A stretch of DNA of 64,000 nt from Adineta steineri (taxonomy: Eukaryota; Rotifera; Eurotatoria; Adinetida; Adinetidae), in assembly GCA_905250115.1 (NCBI GenBank), contig CAJNOI010000092.1, positions 87,230-151,229 on the forward strand. Reading direction: 5' to 3'. A program made the translations under genes and the position numbers. Each line of letters starts with the position of its first letter. The first letter of the stretch is position 1. The notes under the pieces were generated by a model. The model saw only the letters and a program-made list of their open reading frames with translations. It was not told the origin of the DNA and did not search any database. Shown here piece after piece: positions 35,968-46,715 of the stretch.

Positions 35968-36386
35968 GGAGGTACTGCGTTGATCATGATAAAACATCTT
36001 GATGATGAGTTGTGACTGTAGATGTGAGAGTATCATGCTCAACTGGCAATCACACTCGCATTCAATCATCCTCAAAATGCAATAAGAATTTGACTCAACT
36101 TCAATGAATCTCATCTGAAATGTTGTATTTTATAATTTCAAATAAAATTAATTCGAAATATTATTTCAGCTCATTAATCAACTAACACCTAAACTCTTAC
36201 AAGTTAATAAGTAAAAATCCATTAAAATCGACTTTTTACTTCTTGTCTAATATATGCGTATTGATAGAAAAGTACTCGCATAAATCAATCGTCTATTTTA
36301 TAAATGTTCAAAAAACTTGATATTAAGGAAAAAACTGATTGAAATAGAATAATGAATCAATATCAGAGAGACAACAAAAAATAGGA
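35968..36386. repeat. diverged direct duplication, right copy
   Basis: Partner of 31190-31503. The core (36202-36386) is collinear with the left copy. The right copy has about 100 extra bases before the core, including a decayed G/C-rich pair (GTTGTGACTGTAGATGTGAG and CACACTCGCATTC). Confidence 0.8.
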
Positions 36387-36883
36387 TCTACACGTAGATA
36401 GGCATAACCATCTTATTATGTTATATGTATTTCTTTATTAATATAAGGTGCTCCCAGGTCAAAAGGTAAACAATTTTTTTTTCTTTATATTTTTACATGG
36501 TTAAATAGAGCTCGTCGAGCTGGTTACGAATATCACCATTAAAACATTTTTTGGTCGCATTCTAGCTGAAAATTTTTGAAAAATAGCCTATAAACATGAT
36601 CTGTTAATCATTTTAATATGAAGTTTCGAAATTTAGCTCATTTATAACAGTGATAAGTGTTTGAAACCAATTCATTCAGATTCAGCATGAAAATGTGAGT
36701 AAAACTGTATAGATTTAAGAATATTTTATCGTTCATATCTTTCTCACTAGAACTGATTCGGTAGGCCAAGTTTCACCATATATAACCAATGACACGTCAT
36801 TCTGGCAAACCTATCTAGTCTTTTGTTTTAAAACATTTTTCCAACTTGCTTATATCATTCCAACCGTCAAGTGAAGGCAAAAA

Positions 36884-36952
36884 AGGGGTGTGGATGGGAG
36901 ACACATTATATACCAACACTTACACCCACATCGATCCTCACCCAGACCCTAG
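36884..36952. repeat. TGTGGG/CCCACA inverted pair (locus 13)
   Basis: GGGGTGTGGATGGGAG, then ACTTACACCCACATCG and TCACCCAGACCCTAG. Confidence 0.65.
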
Positions 36953-38989
36953 TCTTTTTTATTTGTTTCTTCCCTCGTTCTTCTCTTTTTTTGTCATTCG
37001 CTTCATTTTTGCTCGATTATATTGTGACATACGATAGCGTCGTTAATTGTTTTCTCTCGTAGTTTATTATTTTTATGAAACTGCAGTTTTTAAACGCTTG
37101 AATACATCTTTCAAATAAACAGCACAATCAAAAAACAACAAAGACTATTATGTAGAACTATCTGCTACCTATATAGAACAATATAACATTCGACTTTAAC
37201 CATCGTGATGAGATTAAAAACCTGTATAGCGAACCATATATATATATGAAATTTTTAAAAATTGTTTCGTTTATAATTTTCTTCTAAGGCAGTACGAACA
37301 CCTAATTGTTTCATACATGATTTTGAGCCACTCGGTATATCTTCCATAAACATTCTTTTTATGAATATAATCAATTTTTCTACTGCCTATTGAAATATTC
37401 TATTGTACTTTTATTTTTTGTCATGCTTTTTTCTGCTTCATTACGAAACTTATTAAATATATTTTTTCTCTCGTATTGTTCTAATTACTTGTTAAAATAA
37501 TTTTTTCTATATTTTTTCGTAGATTTTCTTTCCAGTGTTCTTATGTCTCTCTCTCTGTCTGTATTCTATTATTTATTCTATCTACGTTTTTCTAGAATAT
37601 CTACTAATGCTCATTTAAATGTTTATTTTTCAAGAAACGAGAAGTTGAGAAGGATTTTTTTTCTTCAATGATATTGTGTCTTAATATTTTTCGCTATAAA
37701 ACTCTCGTATTGATAATAAGGTAAGTAGATATTATTATAAAGGATAATATATTTATATCAAGAAATCGAATGAATATTGATTTTTTTGTATATTATCTAT
37801 CAATTATATCTAACTTAAAGTAACTATTTGAATCTTGAGCTACAAACTCGACATTGATATATCCACACATGATTTTTGTTGTGATTCTAAATGGTTTGTG
37901 TTCTATTATACATGCTAAACTTGAAATGTAATTTCTTCTCAAAGATTTGTCTCTCAGTCAGATCTATACATTTTCTTAGTAATTAGAAATATTCTCGAAA
38001 GTAAATGACGGATATTATTATAACAGAAGCATTCAAGCGAACTATTAAAATAAAAATAAAATCTATTTGATGAAATAAAACAATTTCCTTCCTAAATCAA
38101 ATGAACAAATATAATATATTCAGACATAATTAAATTCAATGATAATCATCACATTGTGCATGACTTAGCATCCATTAGAAAAGGATATTTATCTCTATAA
38201 AAACTTTTTTCAATTAAATTTTTCAGTAAAATACAATGTAATCAAAAATATTCTTTGTGATGTTTGATAGTTCATTTCATTTTTTATAAGTATCTTTTCT
38301 TACATCGACATTTTGTTTCGATTTTTAGATAATAGGCTTGTATTAAGAATGAGAATCAGAAATTTTATTTCATGGTTTCATGATTATATACATAATTACA
38401 ATCTGTTTATACCAGACGAAGATCATTATGAGAATGACAATGATCAGCCAATAGATCCAGCAATACGTGTCAAGCAACAGAAACATTCTACATGGCTGTA
38501 CGTTTTCCTTTTCATCAGTGAGTGAATAAAATAGAAGCTTATATAGTATCACCTGAATAATAGTGTAATGCTTTTTATTCTGTCATCTTTTTATTTCTAG
38601 TTTCTCTTTATGTGTTGTTCTTCATCGCACTGTTAAGTCCAACAAGTCGTATCATTACCATTTCAAATCTAACCCCATTACTCTATGACCAACTTCATCA
38701 TGAATATGATGGAACACTCTCATATCCATGTTCAACTATTACCATACCTTATAGTACCTTCGTTACCAATAATGTCTTATTTCATCCTGTATGTTCGAGT
38801 GTTTTTGTTAGTAGAGAATGGATTGAAGGATTTTATCTACCGGCAGCCAATGCATACCTAGCGGTTGATTTTCGGACAACGGCATTTTCTCAGGTAAGAT
38901 GAAAACATATCTTCTATTTATATTTATAGAAAGAAATTGATGAAAGCAAATTATTACAATAAAATAAAGAGATATTTATAGTATTCATG

Positions 38990-39050
38990 TAGGTGGGTGT
39001 GGATGCAAATGCGATATAAATATGATATCATACCTGTACCCATACCCAGA
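38990..39050. repeat. TGTGGG/CCCACA inverted pair (locus 14), intronic
   Basis: TAGGTGGGTGTGGATG and CCTGTACCCATACCCAGA, inside the 251-bp intron between the second and third exons of the membrane-protein gene. Confidence 0.6.
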
Positions 39051-40666
39051 TCAGTAAAAATGTATTGCTTAGATGAATCATTATTAATTTCAAACTATTG
39101 AATGTTGTAAGAAAATTATATGAAATCTATTGTTCTGTTTCTAGTTCGAATTGTTAGCTGCTCTTTGTTCAATCTCGAACGATATAGTTTCAAAAGCATT
39201 ATTAGATATTCAAAATAAACAAATTGTTACAGTTGAACTTCTCGAAGAAGAAGATATTCAATTGCAAGTAGAAGCCATGGTTGAACTTGTTCAAGCAACA
39301 GCACATGCTCAAATTACTTCATTTTTACAACTTGTTCAAATGATGTATCGTTCCAATACTCTCGTGTCTGCGTTTGGGACGAATGCAGTTGTTCAAATAA
39401 GCTCTTATGCAGCATCGATCTCTTCTACGTATCAAGTGAACCCAAACAATACTTATAGTCTCGGATCAAGCGCTTTAAGTTGCACTGAAACGAACATGAT
39501 AACTCCAGCTGTTTTCTATGCTCAACCGTTAGATACGGACGTAGTTGATCATGTATATTGGCCTGTTTACTATGATGTCAATAATGTTAATTCAATCGTT
39601 TCTGCAAGCGTCGACGGATTCTTTGGAGGATGTTTTCCTCTGGATGCTGTTCTTGCGAGTACACTTGATTGTTTGTACAATGTTCAATGTCTAGAAATTT
39701 TATTCAATTATTTTCCAGCTCTTAATCAAGTATAATATACTTAATTTGATAAATATTTAAGCATTTCTTTTCTTCTAGTCAAAAGTCAAATTGATTGATC
39801 TACACCTATCTTCTAGTCGACGAAATATTTCTGTAAACGATCTTGTCTTAAATTTGTTTATTGAACAATGGTCAACTAAAATCAGCTACATAAACTATTT
39901 TAATCAATGTGCTCCTTTAGTGCGTACATATTCTACCAATTTATCATCGATCTTGCCTCTTTTAATCAGTCTGTATGGTGGTTTGACTGCTATTCTTCGG
40001 TTAATTGTACCTTTGCTGGTCAGGATTATGTGGAAAATTCGATATCGTTCAATAAAAATCACTTTTAACTGTAGTATGTTTTGTTGATAATAAAAATAAT
40101 GTTGATCTATAAAATGATACGTATTTTTGAAATTCTAGAGTATTATTTATCATCTATTCGTAACTTAACTCGGTGGATGAAACAACTGAACATATTCAAA
40201 TCGGCTGCGAATAGAACAGTGGATGATATCAAACAACAACGTATCAGCACATATTGTTTTCTCTTATTACTGGCAGGTACGTATCTTTATTTTCAATCTG
40301 TGCGATCTATTTAGTGAAATGATGTTAGAATCAAAGACGAAACAATGATGATTTTGATTATGAGATCGACATTATTTTATCCAGCTTTTCCCTCCTTGCA
40401 TTGATGTAGTATTATCAAGATCTAAGTATTTTTTCTTCATTCTAGGTTCAGTTCTTTGTCTTCTTCGATTTACTTCACTCATGAGTCAAACAGTTGCAAA
40501 CATTGAACAAAATCCATCATTAACTAAATACAAACAATTACAAAGCCTATATCCAGATACACTTACATGCCCTTGTGCAAATACTACAATGCCTTATAAG
40601 ACATTTGTTTCATTATCTCCCATTTTTCATCAAGTATGCTCAAGTGATTTAATTAGCGAATCATGG

Positions 40667-40844
40667 TGTTACAGTGACAAGATGTCACTAGATAAAATAT
40701 ACATCAACATATTTCTGTCGTGTTATTCTTTTGTTTTCCTCTCTCTATCTCTCTCTATTTCTATCTCTCTATTTCTCTCTCCATATATATGAATTAGATA
40801 TTTTGAATAAAGGCATTCGAAAGGCATTCGGCCTAACCATAACA
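40667..40844 (+). repeat. left LTR, 178 bp
   Basis: Starts TGTTACAGTGACAAG and ends CCTAACCATAACA. It contains a CT-rich microsatellite and AATAAA near 40807. Identical to the right LTR by reading. Confidence 0.92.
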
Positions 40845-41576
40845 ATTGGCGACCCTGGCTAAATTTTCACCACGACCAACACCACAAAATTAATTTAATT
40901 TAAAATTAAATTTACATCAAATTTTAGAGGCCTCTTTTGAAAGAGACCCGGCTCATACATCAACGGATCGAATTAAGATCTCTTATAAGGAGATCGGATA
41001 ATTTATAAAGGCCTCTAGAAGGAGACCTGGTTAATTTAAACATTTAAATTATTTAATTAAACGGTAACGAAAAAACAAAAGGGCTAAAATGTCTTCTCTT
41101 AACTAAAATATAGTTGTAAAGGACATCTTTCGAATCTAAAAGTAAGAAGGGTCATTGCGTACACATATATATATACATACATATATATATATATATATAT
41201 AAAAAAAAAAAAAAGAAAAGAAAAGGAAAATCGTACGAATTAAATACGAAGAAAGATATTCTACATAAAGAATATCGTAATCAAAGAGATTCTAAATAAA
41301 GAATTTCGTAAACATATATATATATATATATATATATTACTACATTGACAAATTGTAATTCAAAATAAATCGATCACGGCGTTCGGAACACGATCACTGA
41401 TAAAGAAAACTAAAGAAGAATTATTACTTCATAGTATTATTACACATCAATCAACACGATCATTCACGCGCTCATTATCACGCACAAAACCACGTTCATC
41501 TTTACGTTTACAATCTCGTTCACTATCAAATAGGAGATTAAATACAAGGTCAATACCTCAACTTAAAACAAATAAA
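40845..41576 (+). other. retrotransposon 5' untranslated region
   Basis: The first bases (AT, then TGGCGACCCTGG) are the likely primer-binding site. GGCCTCTTTTGAAAGAGACC-like and CTCTTATAAGGAGAT segments can form small hairpins near 40930-41025. Two TA microsatellites lie at about 41165-41200 and 41312-41337. Confidence 0.6.
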
Positions 41577-42524
41577 ATGACTGATCAAACATTACTAGCA
41601 AAGTCACGGAAAGCTCGATTAGATGATTTGCCAAATTTCTCAGGACATCCATCCGAGGATGTCGAACGATTTTTAAAAACTATTAAAAGCATAACGAAAG
41701 CAACCGATGAATCGGAAAATCAAGAGATTCTCGAAATTGTACGTGGTAAATTAGTAAAATCAGCTGGCATATGGTTTGACAATAATGAAACTGCTTTCAG
41801 GAAATGGTCAGATTTCGAATCCGCATTTCGAAATCGATATTTTTCAACAACAATGATTCAAGAGAAATTCGATAAACTGAAAGGAAGAAAACAATCTCCG
41901 GATGAATCCATCATATCATACATTGACGATGTTACGACCGTTTGTCGAGAAATTGATCCAACGATGTCAGACCTGATAATAATACAATATTTGATGAGTG
42001 GATTACGACCTGATCTTCGGAAAGAACTTTTACGACGGCAATCAACTCTAACATCATTAACCGAATTTATTAAATATGCTAAAATCGAACAAGACATACA
42101 TGAAACATTTGAAAAATCTTGTCACCTATCACTCGAATCACAACAAATACAATTCAATCAACCAACATTTCAACCATTAACGGCTGCAATTCAACGATTG
42201 AATCATCAGTATCATCCAACAAATAAGGATGATCGGAATCCACGTTCATTTTCCAATCGGAGCTCCGTTACTCAACGGAACTCGGTTCATCAAACACGAG
42301 ATAAAACAATAAAAGCACCTGGAAATCAAAATCACCAACGTACATTCAACAACAAGTCTTCCAACAATCAATCCACTCCATACCGACAATTGAATCAATG
42401 CAAAGTGTGTGGTCGAACGAATCATCGAACAATCGATTGTTTTTATAAAAAATCAACCGGTTGTTTCAACTGTGGAGAAAGTCACTTTGTCCGTGACTGT
42501 CCAATGCCTCCGAATTTTCAATAA
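41577..42524 (+). CDS. gag: retrotransposon Gag with two CCHC zinc knuckles
   Basis: 315 residues from the ATG at 41577. The N-terminal two-thirds is the retrotransposon Gag domain (for example FEKLKGRK-like and SYIDDVTTVCREIDP segments, positions about 100-130). The C-terminal part is Asn/Gln/Arg-rich and ends with two zinc knuckles, CKVCGRTNHRTIDC and CFNCGESHFVRDC. It forms the particle and binds the RNA. The TAA at 42522 is overlapped by the pol frame, which is open from 42497, so Gag-Pol needs a -1 shift within 42497-42524; GAATTTT at about 42511-42517 is a possible slip site. Confidence 0.9.
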   Translation: MTDQTLLAKSRKARLDDLPNFSGHPSEDVERFLKTIKSITKATDESENQEILEIVRGKLVKSAGIWFDNNETAFRKWSDFESAFRNRYFSTTMIQEKFDKLKGRKQSPDESIISYIDDVTTVCREIDPTMSDLIIIQYLMSGLRPDLRKELLRRQSTLTSLTEFIKYAKIEQDIHETFEKSCHLSLESQQIQFNQPTFQPLTAAIQRLNHQYHPTNKDDRNPRSFSNRSSVTQRNSVHQTRDKTIKAPGNQNHQRTFNNKSSNNQSTPYRQLNQCKVCGRTNHRTIDCFYKKSTGCFNCGESHFVRDCPMPPNFQ

Positions 42525-45500
42525 CTGGGTCACAGGATGGCGGTGCTCCCAGTAAAATTTTCAAGCCATCAACAACAACAACATCTTCTCCCGTTTACAT
42601 CAAAATTCGTGTTAATGATCAACCAATTGAATCCATCGTTGATACTGGTTCCGCCATCTCACTTATTCGTCTCGATTTTCTCAAAACAATCCAACACAAT
42701 AGATTTCTCAATAAACAACATCTATGTCAGACAGCAAATGCGACACCGTTGAATATCATCGGACAAATTGAATTGAATATTAAAGTTAAACATATTGAAA
42801 CTCGTGGCATTGCTTATGTAGCAACGAATCTAATTACACCAATTTTACTAGGCAATGATTGGATTAATACAAATCATGTCCATCTTTTTGGCGACCAGAA
42901 ACATCTAACTATTCCTGATCAACATGGTCAATTAACTCGAATTCCATATACCGAACCACTCTCCATTAATTATCCTGTTCAGCTGGTCAATCAAATCACT
43001 CTTCCTCCATATTCACAAACATTGGTTGACATCACCTCTCAAGTTACTAATGCTAATAGTTTAATGTTCGAACCCGATAATCGTTATATATCAAAATTTA
43101 TTTTCATACCACACACGTTATTAAATGTTAATAATCATCAAACAAAAGTTTTACTGATTAATGCTCAAAATCGTCAACAAACACTTTCAAAAAATACGCG
43201 CATCGGAACTATATCATATGATACAACATTTTCCATATGTACAACAATTCACAATTCAGAACTAGAACCACCAACAGATCATCAATCATCTCGGAATACA
43301 AAAAATTCTGGAAACGGAGCTATCTCATATAATAAAGATAACTCGGATCAAACAATACGAAATAATTGTTGTGATCAATGTCAAGAGTACTTCTTATCGG
43401 GAAATGATCTACAGAAACATCTACGAGCAGAATGCTATTCGGATCAGATTCGAAAACAGATTTTCGAAGCGACAGCACACATCGAAAACTCAAATCATCG
43501 TCTAGCAATTCAAGATATTTTATGGCGAAACAAAATATTGTTTGACCCAACACCATCAATTATCAATATACCTTCACAATCAGCTATCAAAACTGGTGAC
43601 CATCCACCTGTTTACTCAAAACAATATCCTGCATCTAACAAAGATCAAGAAATTAAAGTTCAAGAAACGCAGAAGTTATTAGAACGTGGTCAAATAGAAG
43701 AATCAACATCTCCGTGGTCATCACCTATTGTTCTCGTGAAGAAAAAAGATAAAACAATGCGGTTCTGTATTGATTATCGTCGATTAAATGCCATAACAAT
43801 AAAAGATGCATTTCCACTTCCTCGAATTGATGAAATCTTCGACCAATTATCTGATGCAATGTACTACACAAAATTCGATTTCAAGTCTGGATACTTTCAG
43901 GTGCCTCTATCTAAAGAGGACCGGCCGAAAACGGCATTCTCGACCCGCGATAACCACTACCAATTTACTGTTCTTCCACAAGGTGTTACTAATGGTCCCG
44001 CAACATTTCAACGAGTAATTAATCATGTGTTAGGACGTACAAGATGGAAATACGCATTAGCATACATCGACGATGTGATTATATACTCGAAAACATTTGA
44101 AGAGCATCTTTCTCATCTTAAAGAAATATGTCAATTACTGAAAGATACTCGATTCCGTCTTAATCCAGAAAAATGCGAAATAGCGCGAACTCGAACAGAA
44201 TATCTCGGACATCAAATTACAAATGGTGAAATTCGTCCAAGTCCTCACAATGTAAATGGTTTATTAAATACACAAGTACCTCAAACTGCAGATGAAGCAT
44301 GTAAATTCGTCAAAGCAGCAGAATATTATAGGAAATTTATTCCAAATTTTTCACAGATTGCTGAACCACTTCGAAAATTTGTGCCAACTACAAGAACACA
44401 ACAAAAGAAAGGACAAAAAACAAAGATTACATTAGCTGCTGATGAAATTAAAGCATTCGAAGAACTGAAACGATTCCTTACAACTGATCTAGTTCTACGA
44501 CTTCCCAACAACAGATTCCCTTTTAAAGTCCAAACGGATGCTTCTGATGAGGGAATCGGAGCAGTATTATTACAAATTTATCCTGAAGGCGATAGACCTA
44601 TTGCATATTTATCTAAGAAATTTACTCAAGCACAACGCAAATGGTCTCCAATGGAACAAGAATGTTATGCTTTTATTTGTGCATTAGACAAATGGCATAA
44701 TTACTTAAGTGGAATAAACTTTACATGGGAAACTGATCATAAAGCATTAACACAATTAAATCAAAAATCTCAAATAAATAAACGATGTGAACGATGGAGA
44801 TTAAAAATATTAGAATATGATTTCAAGGTGAAACACATTCCTGGCTTAACGAACTCAATGCCTGATTATTTATCAAGATCTCCAGTTGAAGATGCAACAG
44901 AAGATCCTGATGAAACATTTTTCACTGCTTCACAATCCACTCAAACTGATCATGAATTATATAACAGATGTTATCATGTTGTAAGTGCTGTTCAAACACG
45001 TTCCGTCAAATTACGTCAAACAACAACTGACACGTCCATCAATACAACGAATCCTATAGAAGATTCTCTATTATTTCAAGAAGAGAATCGGATAACTCCA
45101 TTTTCAATGGAACAACTACTGCAAACTCAACAACATGATGAATATACACAAAATATAATTAACAACATTAAGAAATATAAAAAATATTTTATTTCAAATG
45201 ATCTTCTTATGCACCGATCAAATCCTCCAGTCCCTTATGTACCACATGGTGAACTTCGACGAACAATATTAAGAATATATCATGATACTGCAGCAAATGG
45301 TGCTCATTTTGGAAGAGATAAAACGATACACAAGATTAAACAACGTTATTTTTGGCCCTCAATGTATAAAGATATCGACAATTATATTAAATCATGTATT
45401 CTTTGTGCTCAATACAATCCTCGTCGACAAAAAACACCTGGTAAATTACAACCAATTAAACCTCCAGAAGGTGTATGGCAATTAGTATCGATGGATTTTC

Positions 45501-46309
45501 ATGGACCAATTACACCAACATCACGACGTGGAAATAAATATATCATATCCCTTACCGATATTTTATCAAAATTTGTTGTTACTAAATCTGTACGTGATAA
45601 TAGTGCTCAAACGGTTGTTAGATTCCTGAAAGAAGATATTATTACGAAATTTGGTACACCTCATTGCATATTAACTGATAATGGAACACATTTTACCTCG
45701 TCAGTAACGAATGAATTACTTAAACAAATTGGAGCAACGCACCTATACTCAACACCTTATCATCCGCAAACGAATGGTCAAGTAGAAAGATACAACTCAA
45801 CTATGGATGCAAAAATTGCAGCTCTTTCAAATTTACGAAAAACAGATTGGGATGATCAATTACCATTCGTCACATTCAATTACAATGCATCAATTCATTC
45901 ATCAACCAAACAAGTACCATTTGAAATGATGTATGGTCGAACACCTGTATTACCATTTGATTATCAAGATCCCAACGTTATAATATCTCATGATCCTGAA
46001 CAGATAAACAAACTGACGAAATATTTATCATCTTTAAGTGAAAAAGCTAAACAAAATATTACTGCAAGTCAAGAACGATCAAAACAACGATATGATACAA
46101 ATCGCTCGAACCCATCGTACAATACTGGTGATTTAGTACTAGTTAGAGTACTTAATATGCGCCATAAATTTGATATTCGTTACGAAGGACCATTCAAAAT
46201 TATTAAGCAACTTACACCTAAAACATTTATCGTACAGCATATCCGAAAACCAACATTACATCGTCAAGTAACAACAGACGTATTACTTCCAATATTCCAA
46301 CGCATTTAA
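42497..46309 (+). CDS. pol: retrotransposon Pol: protease, RT, RNase H, integrase
   Basis: This frame is open from 42497, with its first ATG only at 42749. The aspartic protease motif VDTGSAISLI is at about 42638-42667, upstream of that ATG, so expression by frameshift from gag is required. A zinc-finger-like C-x2-C-x12-H-x4-C lies between protease and RT (43370-43435). The RT has FCIDYRRLN, LPQGVTNGP and the YIDD active site (44063-44074). RNase H has QTDASDEGIGAVL. The integrase has an HHCC finger (HFGRDK...CILCAQ) and D,D,E residues in SMDFHGP, LTDNGTHF and NGQVERY, followed by a GPY/F-type segment (RYEGPFKI) at the C-terminus. No chromodomain is visible. The architecture is standard Ty3/gypsy apart from the extra finger. 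Confidence 0.9.
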   Translation: MSNASEFSITGSQDGGAPSKIFKPSTTTTSSPVYIKIRVNDQPIESIVDTGSAISLIRLDFLKTIQHNRFLNKQHLCQTANATPLNIIGQIELNIKVKHIETRGIAYVATNLITPILLGNDWINTNHVHLFGDQKHLTIPDQHGQLTRIPYTEPLSINYPVQLVNQITLPPYSQTLVDITSQVTNANSLMFEPDNRYISKFIFIPHTLLNVNNHQTKVLLINAQNRQQTLSKNTRIGTISYDTTFSICTTIHNSELEPPTDHQSSRNTKNSGNGAISYNKDNSDQTIRNNCCDQCQEYFLSGNDLQKHLRAECYSDQIRKQIFEATAHIENSNHRLAIQDILWRNKILFDPTPSIINIPSQSAIKTGDHPPVYSKQYPASNKDQEIKVQETQKLLERGQIEESTSPWSSPIVLVKKKDKTMRFCIDYRRLNAITIKDAFPLPRIDEIFDQLSDAMYYTKFDFKSGYFQVPLSKEDRPKTAFSTRDNHYQFTVLPQGVTNGPATFQRVINHVLGRTRWKYALAYIDDVIIYSKTFEEHLSHLKEICQLLKDTRFRLNPEKCEIARTRTEYLGHQITNGEIRPSPHNVNGLLNTQVPQTADEACKFVKAAEYYRKFIPNFSQIAEPLRKFVPTTRTQQKKGQKTKITLAADEIKAFEELKRFLTTDLVLRLPNNRFPFKVQTDASDEGIGAVLLQIYPEGDRPIAYLSKKFTQAQRKWSPMEQECYAFICALDKWHNYLSGINFTWETDHKALTQLNQKSQINKRCERWRLKILEYDFKVKHIPGLTNSMPDYLSRSPVEDATEDPDETFFTASQSTQTDHELYNRCYHVVSAVQTRSVKLRQTTTDTSINTTNPIEDSLLFQEENRITPFSMEQLLQTQQHDEYTQNIINNIKKYKKYFISNDLLMHRSNPPVPYVPHGELRRTILRIYHDTAANGAHFGRDKTIHKIKQRYFWPSMYKDIDNYIKSCILCAQYNPRRQKTPGKLQPIKPPEGVWQLVSMDFHGPITPTSRRGNKYIISLTDILSKFVVTKSVRDNSAQTVVRFLKEDIITKFGTPHCILTDNGTHFTSSVTNELLKQIGATHLYSTPYHPQTNGQVERYNSTMDAKIAALSNLRKTDWDDQLPFVTFNYNASIHSSTKQVPFEMMYGRTPVLPFDYQDPNVIISHDPEQINKLTKYLSSLSEKAKQNITASQERSKQRYDTNRSNPSYNTGDLVLVRVLNMRHKFDIRYEGPFKIIKQLTPKTFIVQHIRKPTLHRQVTTDVLLPIFQRI

Positions 46310-46715
46310 CAATTTAGGACCTCTTATAAAGAGATCCGTATATGTCAACCCATACAGACTTATTAATTATTTTTAGATGTATCATATGCGACGTAATCTA
46401 GCATGGCATAGTTGGAGAGTGTGATTTTCCCCCACTCACTGGTAGTGAAGGGCTATTACTATCAATATGGCACATTTATTAATCGTTGAATTCTTGTTAT
46501 ACGAAATCTAATCGAATGTGTTTATTGTAGATTCTTACCTAGGCACTGAGAATCGAATGTAGAACATGTTTCAGATTCATTTTTATTGACATACGTACAT
46601 TGGAATAATGAAATATGGATAGTAGATTCCTATTTTCTATGAGAATCGGATAAATTATTTTAAGATTCATTTCTGAAAAAAAACAATAACTATTATTTTA
46701 TATTTTGTTTTAGAA
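46310..46715 (+). other. retrotransposon pol-ORF3 spacer with probable splice acceptor
   Basis: 406 bp without coding character. It ends in a pyrimidine-rich TATTTTGTTTTAG directly before the ORF3 start (AAATG), a good splice acceptor. ORF3 may therefore be translated from a spliced subgenomic RNA, as env-position genes often are. Confidence 0.5.

Larger units (their letters stand above)
35647..38328. other. intergenic spacer with repeats
   Basis: Between the F-box/LRR gene and the membrane-protein gene. It contains TGTGGG loci 12 and 13, the right copy of the direct duplication, and a segment (36490-36535) with ATAGAGCTCGTCGAGCTG, related to the arms of the palindromic element at 58426-59138. 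No gene is supported, but an unrecognised first exon of the downstream gene may lie at its right end. Confidence 0.45.

Noticed and set aside
36846-37062. Two overlapping 63-codon frames
   Set aside because: They start in a TGTGGG locus and run into T-rich DNA; no motif.
41165-41337. TA microsatellites as possible promoter or origin
   Set aside because: They are simple dinucleotide runs in the retrotransposon leader with no further signal.
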